Source of the DNA: a virus
Strand: one strand, 5' to 3'
Length of the DNA: 64,000 nucleotides
IMG/VR virus record: IMGVR_UViG_3300030105_001626
Span: 1-64,000 of that record
The notes below the pieces were generated by a model, which was not told the origin of the DNA, did not search any database, and worked only from the letters and a program-made list of their open reading frames with translations. The stretch's first letter is position 1; each line of letters opens with the position of its first letter. The position numbers and the translations under genes are program-made. Below, piece by piece: positions 14,845 through 24,433 of this stretch.

Positions 14845-16419
14845 TTATAAAGGCGTTGCATCACCAGTAATACTACCCATAGCAACTAATGTTTCATAGT
14901 TGACACGACCAGCACGACCGCCTGTACCAATAGTTTCTCTAACCCAACCAGCGTGAGTGATTTGAGAACCGCCAGGACCTGAACCTCTGATTGCCTCTGC
15001 AGTTGCTTGAACTACTGTAGCAGTTAGTGGTATAACAAAGTGTTGAGCATTATTACCTGTGCCTGTAACTTTTGGAATGTCTTCTATTGCATAAGTTAAT
15101 CCAGTCGGAGTACCAGCTGTTGTAACTATTGCAGCATTATTATTAATTTCAGTTAAAGTGAAACCTGTTCTTGATGAAGCAGCGCCGCCTGTTACAGCAG
15201 AAACTCTATAAGATTTAGGTGAACCAGCATATCCTGTGATACTACCACTTCCGCCGAGAGTACCTGATATTGTAATTACATCGTCAACTGCAAGTGCAGT
15301 TGCACCCATTGAGAATACACCAGCTGTATTAGTAATTGCGACAGTGCCTGCAGGATTTGTTATAGTATTTGTTTCTTTAACTTGGAAAGTTGATGCAGAT
15401 AATCCTGTTCCTGTAGCAATAAAGTAAGTTGTACCAGAAGTTAAACCAGTTGCAGTTGTACCACCGCCATTATTATAAACTAAAGAAAAACCAGCTGTAC
15501 TAGGTCTTGTGCCACCAAATGTAAATACACTTGAGTTTACTGCCAAAGCAGATGTAGCAATTGTCATTCTAGGACTATCAATTGTAACTGCTGGAATAGT
15601 TGCGTAATTTGAACCTAAGTTTGTCATTACTGTACCACCTACTACCATACTTCCGCCTGAGAATTGTGCAACAGCCGTTGCAGTTATTCCTTTTAAAGAT
15701 TGATTATTGTTACCTGTTCCTGTAAGAGCTACTTTAGTTCCAGCACCTGAATTAGCTAATGTTGAAGCTAATGCAACTGTTGTTGCTGTAAGTTTGATAA
15801 TAAAATAAGTTGTACCATCAGCTAAACCACCTAATACTGTACCACTATTAGCTAAATATTTAACTGCGGTGCCAGTTGTTGGAACAGCTGCAGCTGCTAA
15901 TGTAATTGTGTCAGTTGCAATTGTAACAGCTGTTGTAGCAAATACTGATTGTCCTGCTCCAGCTATTGTTACAGCCGGTACTTCAGCTGTAGGATATCCT
16001 AAACCTAAATTTATTTCAGATATACCTACAATATTGTCTTCACTTCTTTCAGTTTCTTCTGTATCTATACCAAATACATCCTTTGGATTATTTTCATTAT
16101 GAACAGATGAAGCTGATATTGAACGAGGTTTCTCATTTAGTGTATATTGAGCACCAGTACTGACTGTTGTCATTGTAGAGCCAGGTATTCCTGCTTTTAC
16201 TTTACAACTTGTATTTGATGCTACTGATGTGATTAAATATGAATCAAGATATCCGGCGCCGCCAGTTGTTACGACTATGTAGCCAAATGTTCCTTTACCA
16301 ACAGCGGGTTTTGCTTGTGTCAAAAATGCAGTGCCGCTCCCTGTTACAACACCAGTGCTACCATTAATTGCTATAGTACCTGATGATGGTTTGTCGTCTC
16401 TGTTTCCCCATAAAGCCAT
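14845..16419 (-). CDS. beta-rich virion structural protein
   Basis: 524 residues with very high Thr, Ala, Gly and Val content. The start MALWGNRDDKPSSGTIAIN and the end ITHAGWVRETIGTGGRAGRV are signatures I recall from a T4-like cyanophage virion protein. Between them lie repeated Ig-like beta segments (for example LTGTGNNNQSLKG and VTGTGNNAQHFV). A late promoter box lies 56 bases upstream. It is probably an exposed capsid or tail-surface protein; the expanded repeat middle may adapt to hosts. Confidence 0.75.
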   Translation of the reverse strand: MALWGNRDDKPSSGTIAINGSTGVVTGSGTAFLTQAKPAVGKGTFGYIVVTTGGAGYLDSYLITSVASNTSCKVKAGIPGSTMTTVSTGAQYTLNEKPRSISASSVHNENNPKDVFGIDTEETERSEDNIVGISEINLGLGYPTAEVPAVTIAGAGQSVFATTAVTIATDTITLAAAAVPTTGTAVKYLANSGTVLGGLADGTTYFIIKLTATTVALASTLANSGAGTKVALTGTGNNNQSLKGITATAVAQFSGGSMVVGGTVMTNLGSNYATIPAVTIDSPRMTIATSALAVNSSVFTFGGTRPSTAGFSLVYNNGGGTTATGLTSGTTYFIATGTGLSASTFQVKETNTITNPAGTVAITNTAGVFSMGATALAVDDVITISGTLGGSGSITGYAGSPKSYRVSAVTGGAASSRTGFTLTEINNNAAIVTTAGTPTGLTYAIEDIPKVTGTGNNAQHFVIPLTATVVQATAEAIRGSGPGGSQITHAGWVRETIGTGGRAGRVNYETLVAMGSITGDATPL

Positions 16420-16474
16420 GTGTATCTCCTTATTGTTTCTTTTTTTTGTTTAATTAATATTTTACTTTATAATC

Positions 16475-16482
16475 TATTTATA
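16475..16482 (-). promoter_or_regulatory. T4-like late promoter (TATAAATA)
   Basis: Exact TATAAATA on the minus strand in the gap upstream of the beta-rich virion gene. It matches the consensus read by gp55. Confidence 0.7.
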
Positions 16483-16494
16483 CCATCAACGTGT

Positions 16495-18564
16495 CTAGTT
16501 ACTGTCATTCTTACTGATGTTGTTATTCAAAGTAGGCTCGTTCTGAAAGGTCTCAGGCTTTACTTTCTTATCTTTTTCTTTCTTAGCTGCTTCTTTTACC
16601 GTTTGTACCTTTTTACTTAAATCATATGGTTTATTTCTAGGTCTTTGCGAATAATCAGGAATTTTAGATTTACCAGTCGCAAAACTCTTTTGTGTTTCCA
16701 TATCATTTAATTTCTTAGCAACACGGTCTGAAGCTGAAGATTCTTTTACCACCATACTCTTTAGTTTGTCTTTTCTTTTTGACATGTATCTTGAAGCTGG
16801 AGTACTATCTTTTGCAATTTTTGCTTTTGATTTTGCTATTTTCTTCGCATATCCAGGATTAGTCTTATCTATCATATTAGCAATATCATTATCTTCTTTT
16901 GCTAATTTTTGAGTTGCAGTATGAATGCCTTTCGTTCTTACTTTCATTCGTTGGCTATACATATCTTTCATTTCATTATCTCTTGGTCGAGTTGCATAAG
17001 CTCTACCTTGAGCATTACGACTTAATGAACCTGCAGCTTGTGGTATATAACTTTTTAATGTATTTTTAGATAACTCATCTAAAGACTCATTCTTTGGTTT
17101 AGTTAAAGCTTGTTCATTAGGACCATAACCTTTTGGTGTTACATCTGTAGTTTTAAAACTATTTGCTGGCATATTTTTCTTAGCAACTCGTTTCATTAGT
17201 TGTTGAATATGTGGAGGTAATTCTTTCTTCTTAGCGGGTTTAGAATTAGCAAGTCTCGCATCTTCTTTTCTATTTGTATCTATATTTTTATAGTAACCTT
17301 CTTTGATATCTCTAACAGTAGGTCTTAAAAGTGCAGCTACTTCTTCATTCTTAAATGAACCAGGTGATGAGACTGAATCAGAACCCATTGTGTCTGCCCA
17401 TTGACTTGTGTTTGGTTTTTTGTGTTTAGATGGTGCATTTTTTAAAGTACTTGCAAGTCTCTGATTATCTGTTTTGCCTTTAGGTTCACCTCCATATTCT
17501 CTTTGAGTCTTTTGTTGTGTTACAATCTTATTAGCTCTTTGGCGATTAGATTCTTTTGTTCTAGCTAACTTCTCTGCAGGTGTCTCTTCAATCATTCTTT
17601 GTGGTTCTTTAGTGTGAAGATGAACATCAATACCTTTAGTGTCTTTTGCACCAAATTGTTTTGCTGCATTTTTAGCTGCATCATATGATGATGTGCCTTT
17701 AACTTTTCTTGTACCATGTTTAACATGAACAGCTGTGTAATCTCTATTTTCTTTAGTTAATTTATCTGTAGCTCTATTAATACCTTTTCTTCGATTGAAA
17801 ATTGTTCTTTGTCTAGCCATACGCTCTGCTCGAGTATCATCAAAAGAAGCTTCTGGTTCATTATCTCTCACATGGTCAGTAGCATCTTTATGTGCTTTCT
17901 TAATATAAGAACCCATTGTTTTTGGTGCTAACTCATTTAATTCTATCTGTTGTAAACGAAAGTCTGTAATTTCTGAATCTGTCATTTCTGATATAGCGAT
18001 AATTAAGTCATTTCTATAGCTTTCTGTAGCTTCTATTCTACTGCCGCCTTTGTAATCACCACTTCTATCTACATTAGTTTCAGTAAAAGAATCTACATAA
18101 GATTTATTAGTGTTTCGTTTGCGGCCTCCAGCAGTACTTTCTCTTTCTTTTGTTTTTTTCATTGGACCAATATATGCTTTTTTGCTTGGGTCTTTTCTCA
18201 TTCCTGCAGTTTTAACTTCTTTAGCACCTGCAAAAGGAAGTGAATCTTCTTTCACACAATTATTTACACGCTTGCCTGTGTTTTTGCCAGTTCCTGGTTT
18301 TGTGCCTTTTTTTCTATAGCCGTCCCAACACTTATCATATCCATCCACAGCATCCGCTTCTTTCATGATATTGTCATGATTAGCAATTGCATATTCATTA
18401 GCATCCTTTTCGTTATCAAATTCTTTAGCAATACTACCACTGTTGTTGTAGACACAATATGTTCCATCTTTATGTCTCGTAACGTGGTCTTTAGGGTCCA
18501 TTTCTTCGTTTTGAGTAAAAGATTCAAGTGCCTTTCGTTTTTGTTCTTTCAGTGTTATTGCCAT
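16495..18564 (-). CDS. large lysine-rich virion/head-internal protein with duplicated module
   Basis: 689 residues, strongly basic. The N-terminus carries the motif DGYDKCWDGYRKKGTKPGTG, common in T4-like cyanophage structural proteins. A module of about 60 residues occurs twice: residues about 207-270 (ELAPKTMGSYIKKAHK to KGINRATDKLTKE) and about 487-550 (ELSKNTLKSYIPQAAG to KGIHTATQKLAKE). Such modules recur in phage-head proteins. The role could be DNA-binding internal protein or core scaffold; no enzymatic motif is seen. Confidence 0.6.
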   Translation of the reverse strand: MAITLKEQKRKALESFTQNEEMDPKDHVTRHKDGTYCVYNNSGSIAKEFDNEKDANEYAIANHDNIMKEADAVDGYDKCWDGYRKKGTKPGTGKNTGKRVNNCVKEDSLPFAGAKEVKTAGMRKDPSKKAYIGPMKKTKERESTAGGRKRNTNKSYVDSFTETNVDRSGDYKGGSRIEATESYRNDLIIAISEMTDSEITDFRLQQIELNELAPKTMGSYIKKAHKDATDHVRDNEPEASFDDTRAERMARQRTIFNRRKGINRATDKLTKENRDYTAVHVKHGTRKVKGTSSYDAAKNAAKQFGAKDTKGIDVHLHTKEPQRMIEETPAEKLARTKESNRQRANKIVTQQKTQREYGGEPKGKTDNQRLASTLKNAPSKHKKPNTSQWADTMGSDSVSSPGSFKNEEVAALLRPTVRDIKEGYYKNIDTNRKEDARLANSKPAKKKELPPHIQQLMKRVAKKNMPANSFKTTDVTPKGYGPNEQALTKPKNESLDELSKNTLKSYIPQAAGSLSRNAQGRAYATRPRDNEMKDMYSQRMKVRTKGIHTATQKLAKEDNDIANMIDKTNPGYAKKIAKSKAKIAKDSTPASRYMSKRKDKLKSMVVKESSASDRVAKKLNDMETQKSFATGKSKIPDYSQRPRNKPYDLSKKVQTVKEAAKKEKDKKVKPETFQNEPTLNNNISKNDSN

Positions 18565-18584
18565 TTTTACTTCCTTAATTTGAA

Positions 18585-20144
18585 TTATCGTTGGTTGTCA
18601 CTCATGTATTGTGCTTTAGCTCTAGCTCTATTTGCATCTGATGATTTTTTCTGTGCTTTTGATAACTTCGGTTCTTTAGACTTGATTTTTTTAGAAGCAT
18701 TCATCATTCCATAAGAAGCATTTACTTTCCCATAAGACTCATTCTTCTGTCTTGCTAAATCTTTGTCTAATTCTTTCTTATCTTTATAATCATCTTTCTG
18801 AGCAAGTTTAGTAGCAGTAGCATACATTACATTTTTTGCATCTTTACCATATGTGTCTTTAAATGATTTAAGATTCTTTTTCATGCCTTTAACGATATAC
18901 TCTTTATGTTCGTCCTCATCATCGGTCATTTTCTTTTCGTCTAATACCACATTGTCAAAATAAGCATCTTTTTCGGTAACTGGTTCTAAACCACTCATGC
19001 CTTTTTTCTTCATTGCAACGGTGTCTTTCATTACATGATGTTTCATGTTTGCTTTGTAATCATCGTCAGCTGTTTTGTTATTATCATAACCTTGTTCTGC
19101 ATTTTCTTTCTTCATGGCACGAAGTTTTTTAAAGTCTTTACCATCAATTTTATCATCATCATGAACATCAATTGATTGTTGTGCAGGAGTTAATTCTTTT
19201 GCTGATTTTAATACTCTAACGCCGCCATTGAAACTAGATGGATACATTTCATCAAGTTCTTGATGTATATCATCATTAGTAACAGTTGACATTGGTGCAG
19301 ATTCGTTTCTAACTGTAACTCTAATGTTTGAAGGTACTGTACCAGATGCTGCTTCTTCTTCAGAATCTTTTCTTTGTGACATGAATTTTTGATTCTTTTT
19401 CATCTCAGCTTCATATTGGTCTTGATTCTTTTCAGTAGCACTTCTAGTGTTATCTGTTTGATGGTCTACACCTGATGTTTGCTTATCAGCATAGAAAGCT
19501 GGTTTAGCAGATTGACCAGGAGTTACTGATAGATTATTATACATTGCTTGTAGAGCTGGTAGCCCATTTTGTGCATAATCTTCACGCATCTGGCTAAATG
19601 GTTTTTTAGAATCAACCATTACGCCTCTCATTTTGTTTATTTTTGCAACATTTGATTTTGGTTTTGTATCTAGTTTTTTGTTTCTATCTATTTTTGATAG
19701 GTCTTTACTAGAAGGTCCATCGACCTCTGTTTCTTTTTCTTTAGTAGAAGCGCCATATGATTTACCTGTAACACGAGTAACACCGCCTGAACCGGGAGAA
19801 TATTCATTTAGTTTTTCATCTTCATACATCTTCTTAGCTACTTTAGAGCCTTTACCTTTAGGAGCAAGCATCATGTTTTCTTTTTGCATTGCTTTTTTCT
19901 TCCTATCAGCTTCAGCTTTCTTCATGCCCATTTGAGCAAGAGACTTAGCTCTATCTATTCCGCCAGAAGGACCTGGATGATTTTTAGAATCAGCACCAGT
20001 ATATGATACAGTAGTGACGCCGTTTTTAACTGTACGAGTTATTGCTTCGTCTAGTGTATCTTGAGTTTTGTCTTCAGATTTTTTTATAATCTCAAGAACG
20101 GTGTCAGAAACACCTTTTAACTTGTTTATTTCATTATTGAACAA
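18585..20144 (-). CDS. lysine-rich virion-associated protein, 519 aa
   Basis: Polar, low-complexity protein with many Lys, Asp and Met residues. The segment GMKKNLKSFKDTYGKDAKN followed by VMYATATKLAQK is a motif I know from T4-like phage structural proteins, where it occurs in several paralogues of the head region. The same motif style links it to the 689-aa neighbour. Role inferred as head-internal. Confidence 0.6.
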   Translation of the reverse strand: MFNNEINKLKGVSDTVLEIIKKSEDKTQDTLDEAITRTVKNGVTTVSYTGADSKNHPGPSGGIDRAKSLAQMGMKKAEADRKKKAMQKENMMLAPKGKGSKVAKKMYEDEKLNEYSPGSGGVTRVTGKSYGASTKEKETEVDGPSSKDLSKIDRNKKLDTKPKSNVAKINKMRGVMVDSKKPFSQMREDYAQNGLPALQAMYNNLSVTPGQSAKPAFYADKQTSGVDHQTDNTRSATEKNQDQYEAEMKKNQKFMSQRKDSEEEAASGTVPSNIRVTVRNESAPMSTVTNDDIHQELDEMYPSSFNGGVRVLKSAKELTPAQQSIDVHDDDKIDGKDFKKLRAMKKENAEQGYDNNKTADDDYKANMKHHVMKDTVAMKKKGMSGLEPVTEKDAYFDNVVLDEKKMTDDEDEHKEYIVKGMKKNLKSFKDTYGKDAKNVMYATATKLAQKDDYKDKKELDKDLARQKNESYGKVNASYGMMNASKKIKSKEPKLSKAQKKSSDANRARAKAQYMSDNQR

Positions 20145-20177
20145 TTTATTTCTCCTGTTTTAAATCTTTGTAAGTTA

Positions 20178-20468
20178 TTAACAATTCCATCTTCGTAATG
20201 CTTTATTAATTGGTGAGTCCGGATTTCTAGCATTCTTTGGATTCGTCAATTTCTTTTTCATGCCCTTCATTCTTCTACAAAAAGATAATCGTCTTTTAGC
20301 ACGTTTACCTCCTGCTTTAGGTTTCTTCTCTGTCACAGCTGTCTTTAACTTTGAACCTGGGTTCTCACTGCGATATGCTTTAACTGCAGCTCTACTTAGG
20401 CCATCTGTTTTATCAGCTTTATTTATTTTCTGCCAATCTTCTTTAATGAATGTGGTTAGTGATTTCAA
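20178..20468 (-). CDS. DUF6321-like basic protein
   Basis: 96 residues, with a C-terminal domain of the pattern GLSRAAVKAYRSENPGSKLK, then RRLSFCRRMKGMKKKLTNP, then ARNPDSPINKALRRWNC. This matches, from memory, DUF6321 found in T4-like cyanophage structural loci, including the conserved Cys and RWNC end. It overlaps the upstream gene by 4 bases. Basic charge suggests nucleic-acid contact in the head. Confidence 0.75.
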   Translation of the reverse strand: MKSLTTFIKEDWQKINKADKTDGLSRAAVKAYRSENPGSKLKTAVTEKKPKAGGKRAKRRLSFCRRMKGMKKKLTNPKNARNPDSPINKALRRWNC

Positions 20469-22609
20469 CCTATTCCACCTCCACCCATACTTGTAATTCC
20501 TTTAAAGTTACCAAGTGCATTTCTTGCCTTCCATGTTGCTAATCTAATACCTTGATTATGTAATTTTTGGTTATTATTAGCAGATATTGATTCTATTCCA
20601 TCTGCTGTACCTTCTTGAGATACTGGGTCAATCTTATTTCCATCTGCAGAAACTGTAAATGGTTTTTTTGGTTTTGCTATTTTAACATCACCTTGCATTC
20701 CTTGTTTATCTTTTGCAACATCATCTGGAAATGCTTCATCTTTTGTCTTATTTATTTTACCTTGTGGTATTCTCTTTTTAGGTCCAAAGTTAGAATTAAA
20801 AGACATATTAGGGTCTTTACCCCAAGATTCAGGTGCGGCTGTATGACCTAATGACATACCAGCTTCTGGAAATCCAGGTGCAACAGATTCTTTTAATTCA
20901 ACACAATAACCAGGTCCTTTATCATTTAGATGAACCTTGCCTTGTATCTTATGAGCTTCTCGTGCAGCTGCAGCTCTAACTACAAACACCTTGCGTTTGC
21001 CGTTTTGCATAAGGTATTTAGTCATTCTTTTACTCTCAACCTTTTCAGTAAACATATCTTCAAATGATGCATTTAACTCTTCTTGCACTGAAGGTTGTTT
21101 GTTATCTGTAGTAACAGGAACTAGTGTATCATGAACTACACGATGAGATACTTTATTGTCTGTACCATATCTACCAAAGCCATAATAGTCTAATCCTAAT
21201 CTTCCAGCTTCTTCTTTTGCTTTTGAATTTGGATGAGGGTGTTTTCCAGAATCAGGCACTTTTGTTAGTGTATGTGATGTGTCTTTACCTTGTAATTCTC
21301 CAGCAATCCATGATTGTGCCACTTCATTTTCTGGTTTCTGTTCAATGAAATTACTAGCAAATTTAAATATCTCTTGCATTTCATCTTTCTTGCGTTTTAC
21401 GTCATCAGGACTTGATTTTCTTAAGTCTAGTGAATTATCAAATTCAACATAATTTTGACCAAACATTTCAGCTAATTTAGGTCTAGACCTTTGAACATGT
21501 TCCCATTTTGCTTTTCTGACTTCTTCTGGCACTGTACGACCGCCACTTTGGCCTCTTTCAATATTTCTTTCTGCTGATATATTATCTTCAGTATTAACCA
21601 TAACCATTGCAGAAGTATAACCTAACTTTTCAAGAGCATCTTTAATGCGAGATATCTTCTCAACGTCTTCGCCTGTGCCATTAATAATAAGACCATTTCG
21701 TCCCATTAAAGCAAGTTTCTGTTTTAGTTCTGTAATTGATTTGGCTTTGCCTCTCACTGCATCTCTTTTACCTTTTTCAGATATCTTATCTGACATGATT
21801 TTAGACATGTTATTTTTATCTAATAGATATTCAAATGCTTTATCTGAGTTTATTTCTGTTAATCCTAGTCCGTCTAATGTATTTGATAATACATAGTCTT
21901 TACCAGAACCAGGTCCACCTGCAAGAAACATTGCTTTGAATATTGCTTTATCATGTACACCTTCTATTAATATTTGTTCGAACTTGGTATCTATATCTTC
22001 TCTTACTCTCATACCACTCCTTAAATCTTTGTATAGTTCTCTTGCATGTTGGTCTGTTACATGCTTAGGAACGCCTTGTCTAAATTTATTGTAGTTGCCT
22101 GCGGTTGCATGACCTCTAAGTTTACTTGCAGACATTCCTGCAGTACCTTTTGCATCAGGGTCTCTAGCGCCAGCATTGTGTAATTTTATTTGTTTAAAAT
22201 TAAACATAGCACCTTTGTGTGTGCCATTATATTTGTTTAATAATCTTTTGAATTCTGGTATTCTATCGCCACCTGCAATCATATGCAAATGTGTGTTACC
22301 AGCTTTGTGTAATTTTCTCGCTTGGTGCAAAAAAGTAGGATGTTCTCTTGATGATGTTGTTATATTTGTTCTAGGGAAGAATCTCTTAGCGTGTTTTACT
22401 TTTTGTGCAGCTGTCAGAGGATTTGATTTTGCATCATTAGTATGTGATAATACAACATGATGAGTTGCTTTGTATCTTGCGGCTACACTTTTAACTTTAT
22501 CAACTAACTTGGCGTGACCTGTTGTAGGTGGTTGCAGACGACCAAATGCCATAGCGGCATGACGCTCTTGTGCTTCAACTATTACATCTATGAATTCTTT
22601 AAATTTCAT
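20465..22609 (-). CDS. nucleotidyltransferase plus P-loop kinase fused to virion-type tail
   Basis: Three parts. Residues about 15-200 form a HxGH-class nucleotidyltransferase: FGRLQPPTTGH (Thr30-Gly-His32 in the HxGH position) and MSASKLR at 159-165 in the place of ISSTxxR. Residues about 225-440 form a P-loop domain with GGPGSGKD (231-238), similar to zeta-toxin or NadR-type kinases. The C-terminal 270 residues are polar and lysine-rich with no enzyme motif. A NadM/NadR-like role in NAD metabolism is suggested by the pairing but not shown; it sits among virion genes. Confidence 0.7.
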   Translation of the reverse strand: MKFKEFIDVIVEAQERHAAMAFGRLQPPTTGHAKLVDKVKSVAARYKATHHVVLSHTNDAKSNPLTAAQKVKHAKRFFPRTNITTSSREHPTFLHQARKLHKAGNTHLHMIAGGDRIPEFKRLLNKYNGTHKGAMFNFKQIKLHNAGARDPDAKGTAGMSASKLRGHATAGNYNKFRQGVPKHVTDQHARELYKDLRSGMRVREDIDTKFEQILIEGVHDKAIFKAMFLAGGPGSGKDYVLSNTLDGLGLTEINSDKAFEYLLDKNNMSKIMSDKISEKGKRDAVRGKAKSITELKQKLALMGRNGLIINGTGEDVEKISRIKDALEKLGYTSAMVMVNTEDNISAERNIERGQSGGRTVPEEVRKAKWEHVQRSRPKLAEMFGQNYVEFDNSLDLRKSSPDDVKRKKDEMQEIFKFASNFIEQKPENEVAQSWIAGELQGKDTSHTLTKVPDSGKHPHPNSKAKEEAGRLGLDYYGFGRYGTDNKVSHRVVHDTLVPVTTDNKQPSVQEELNASFEDMFTEKVESKRMTKYLMQNGKRKVFVVRAAAAREAHKIQGKVHLNDKGPGYCVELKESVAPGFPEAGMSLGHTAAPESWGKDPNMSFNSNFGPKKRIPQGKINKTKDEAFPDDVAKDKQGMQGDVKIAKPKKPFTVSADGNKIDPVSQEGTADGIESISANNNQKLHNQGIRLATWKARNALGNFKGITSMGGGGIG

Positions 22610-22646
22610 TCCCGCCTCTGCAGCAGTTAGTTAATGTGGTATTTAG

Positions 22647-22654
22647 TATTTATA
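22647..22654 (-). promoter_or_regulatory. T4-like late promoter (TATAAATA)
   Basis: Exact TATAAATA on the minus strand, 38 bases upstream of the nucleotidyltransferase-kinase gene, and just after the stop of the methyltransferase gene. It would let the virion genes be read separately from the glycan cassette. Confidence 0.7.
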
Positions 22655-22670
22655 CCTTTTTGGAGTGAAA

Positions 22671-23309
22671 TTATTCAGCTACAATAAAGGCATTACCAAA
22701 TGGGTGTTCTCCTGTCCAATTTTCTTTTAGATGGCCATATTCATAATCAAAATACTTAATTTTAAACCCAGCTTCTACGATAGTGGTTAACCACCATTCT
22801 TCTGATTCTCTAGTAACATGTGTGATATCCATTTCATACTCACGAATACGATATCTCTCGCCATCACCTAAAGGAACTGCAACAAATATAGATTTGCATC
22901 TAGCTCTTAATGATTTTAATACAGATAGTATTTCATCTTTTGGTATATGTTCTAATACATCTTTAGCAATGATTAAGTCCCAACCACCTTTGATATCTTC
23001 TACTGCTTCAATTTTAGATACATAATCTTTAACTTTTGGGTGGCACTTTTCAACTGCATATTCAGATACATCGACACCAAATGCTTCTTTACCTAATAAT
23101 CTTAAGGCATGAACCATAAATCCTTTAGCACAACCAAAATCTAATACATTTTTAAATTCAATGTTGTTTATAATAGATGAGGCTTCACGAATACTTCTTT
23201 CTGGCATCCAACGATATTGTTCATAAGCACTAACTCTCTTACGGACTCCATCTTCATAGTAATCTTCATTAAAAACTTCATATTTTTGTGTCTTATCAAT
23301 ATAACTCAT
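22671..23309 (-). CDS. class I SAM-dependent methyltransferase
   Basis: Motif I reads VLDFGCAKGFMVHAL, with acidic motif II (FGVDVSEYAVEK) and motif IV (WDLIIAKDVLEHI). This is a small-molecule type Rossmann methyltransferase of 212 aa. It is the last gene of a five-gene cassette (22671-26744) with a radical SAM enzyme, a second methyltransferase and two glycosyltransferase-like proteins, so a sugar or similar small group is the likely substrate. Confidence 0.85.
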   Translation of the reverse strand: MSYIDKTQKYEVFNEDYYEDGVRKRVSAYEQYRWMPERSIREASSIINNIEFKNVLDFGCAKGFMVHALRLLGKEAFGVDVSEYAVEKCHPKVKDYVSKIEAVEDIKGGWDLIIAKDVLEHIPKDEILSVLKSLRARCKSIFVAVPLGDGERYRIREYEMDITHVTRESEEWWLTTIVEAGFKIKYFDYEYGHLKENWTGEHPFGNAFIVAE

Positions 23310-23317
23310 AATATCCT

Positions 23318-24433
23318 TTAAGCAAATTCATTGTGTCGTGTTGGCATTAAAACATCATCTATTAATTCATTTTGCATTGCATACTTACAGTATGAACAAT
23401 CGTGTTGTCTTGTAAAGTTATCTACACCTTCTTGTGTGTTATAGAACTCTGTAATACCTTCAATATCACATAGTTTAAATTCATCATTCACACGATATAG
23501 ATTTTCTGGTGCTAATTCTGCTGATGGACAAACATAAACATTTCCATCAGTGAATACAAATGGTTTAACACCGTGCATATAACAATTACTATTTCTTCTC
23601 TCGCCTTTGAAGTTGAAATCCGATAAGAAAGCGTATTGCAATTTACCAAATTCTTTTTCGTGGACTTTTATTAGACTTCTTATTTTTTCAATGTCTTGTT
23701 CTACAATCTTTGTTGCTTTGATAGCATTGAAAGCTATTCTAGTCGGTATTTTATTTTCTTCTACCCACATTAACATCTTTAAGAAGTTCTCTTCTTTATA
23801 ATCATTTGATTTTAGTCTTCTTGCTTTATCATCGGACCATTCACCAGTTACATTTGGATTAGTTGATGTCTCCATTGCTCCGTCCCAAACATAGGCAGCT
23901 GAAATCTCGACATCATCAAGACCATCAAAAACTTCAAGATTATATTCATAAGGTTTTTCTTCGTCCCATGCATACATGCCCAATCTTACCCATGAAAACA
24001 TATGCCAAGTCTTTATCTTTTTAAGTAAAGAACCATTTGTGCATATACCAATCTTCATACCTTTGTTGTAAGCGTATTCCACTACTTCATCTAATTTTGG
24101 ATGAAGAGTCGGTTCACCTCCGCCAGTAAATTCTAATCCCTCTGCACCAAGAGCGTGAAATTGGTCAATCGCAGACTTCATCTGGTCAACTGTAAGCATT
24201 TCTTTCATTGCTCTATTGGCAAAACAACAGAATGAACATGTGAGATTACAAGGATTACATGGTGACATGTGAATCATTATTGGTTTAGGTTTCTTACCTT
24301 GTTGTAAGTCGACCAATCTATCCATATGTTTTAGTAATTTGCTTGTATTACTAGAATAGCTTCGCCCTTTAATTTGAGCATCATTATCTGATTTTTTCTT
24401 TACAAATTTTATTGTTTGTGTCAAATCAATCAA
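23318..24433 (-). CDS. radical SAM enzyme
   Basis: The cluster motif CxxxCxxC is Cys62, Cys66 and Cys69 (CNLTCSFC), binding a [4Fe-4S] cluster for SAM cleavage. GGGEPTL-type residues follow (FTGGGEPTLHPKL). The C-terminus has further cysteines (CPSAE and CSYCKY) that suggest an auxiliary-cluster (SPASM or twitch-like) domain. Length 371 aa is normal. Its substrate is unknown; the glycan-type neighbours suggest modification of a sugar, lipid or peptide. I see no specific PqqE signature. Confidence 0.85.
   Translation of the reverse strand: MIDLTQTIKFVKKKSDNDAQIKGRSYSSNTSKLLKHMDRLVDLQQGKKPKPIMIHMSPCNPCNLTCSFCCFANRAMKEMLTVDQMKSAIDQFHALGAEGLEFTGGGEPTLHPKLDEVVEYAYNKGMKIGICTNGSLLKKIKTWHMFSWVRLGMYAWDEEKPYEYNLEVFDGLDDVEISAAYVWDGAMETSTNPNVTGEWSDDKARRLKSNDYKEENFLKMLMWVEENKIPTRIAFNAIKATKIVEQDIEKIRSLIKVHEKEFGKLQYAFLSDFNFKGERRNSNCYMHGVKPFVFTDGNVYVCPSAELAPENLYRVNDEFKLCDIEGITEFYNTQEGVDNFTRQHDCSYCKYAMQNELIDDVLMPTRHNEFA

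Noticed and set aside
14900-16100. Several plus-strand ORFs over the beta-rich virion gene
   Set aside because: They are complement shadows of the Thr/Ala/Val-rich minus-strand gene without ribosome sites or motifs.
23318-24433. The radical SAM enzyme as a PqqE partner of the phage PqqA
   Set aside because: Its neighbours are glycan-type enzymes, it lies 15 kb from pqqA, and I see no feature specific for PqqE. It remains possible but unsupported.
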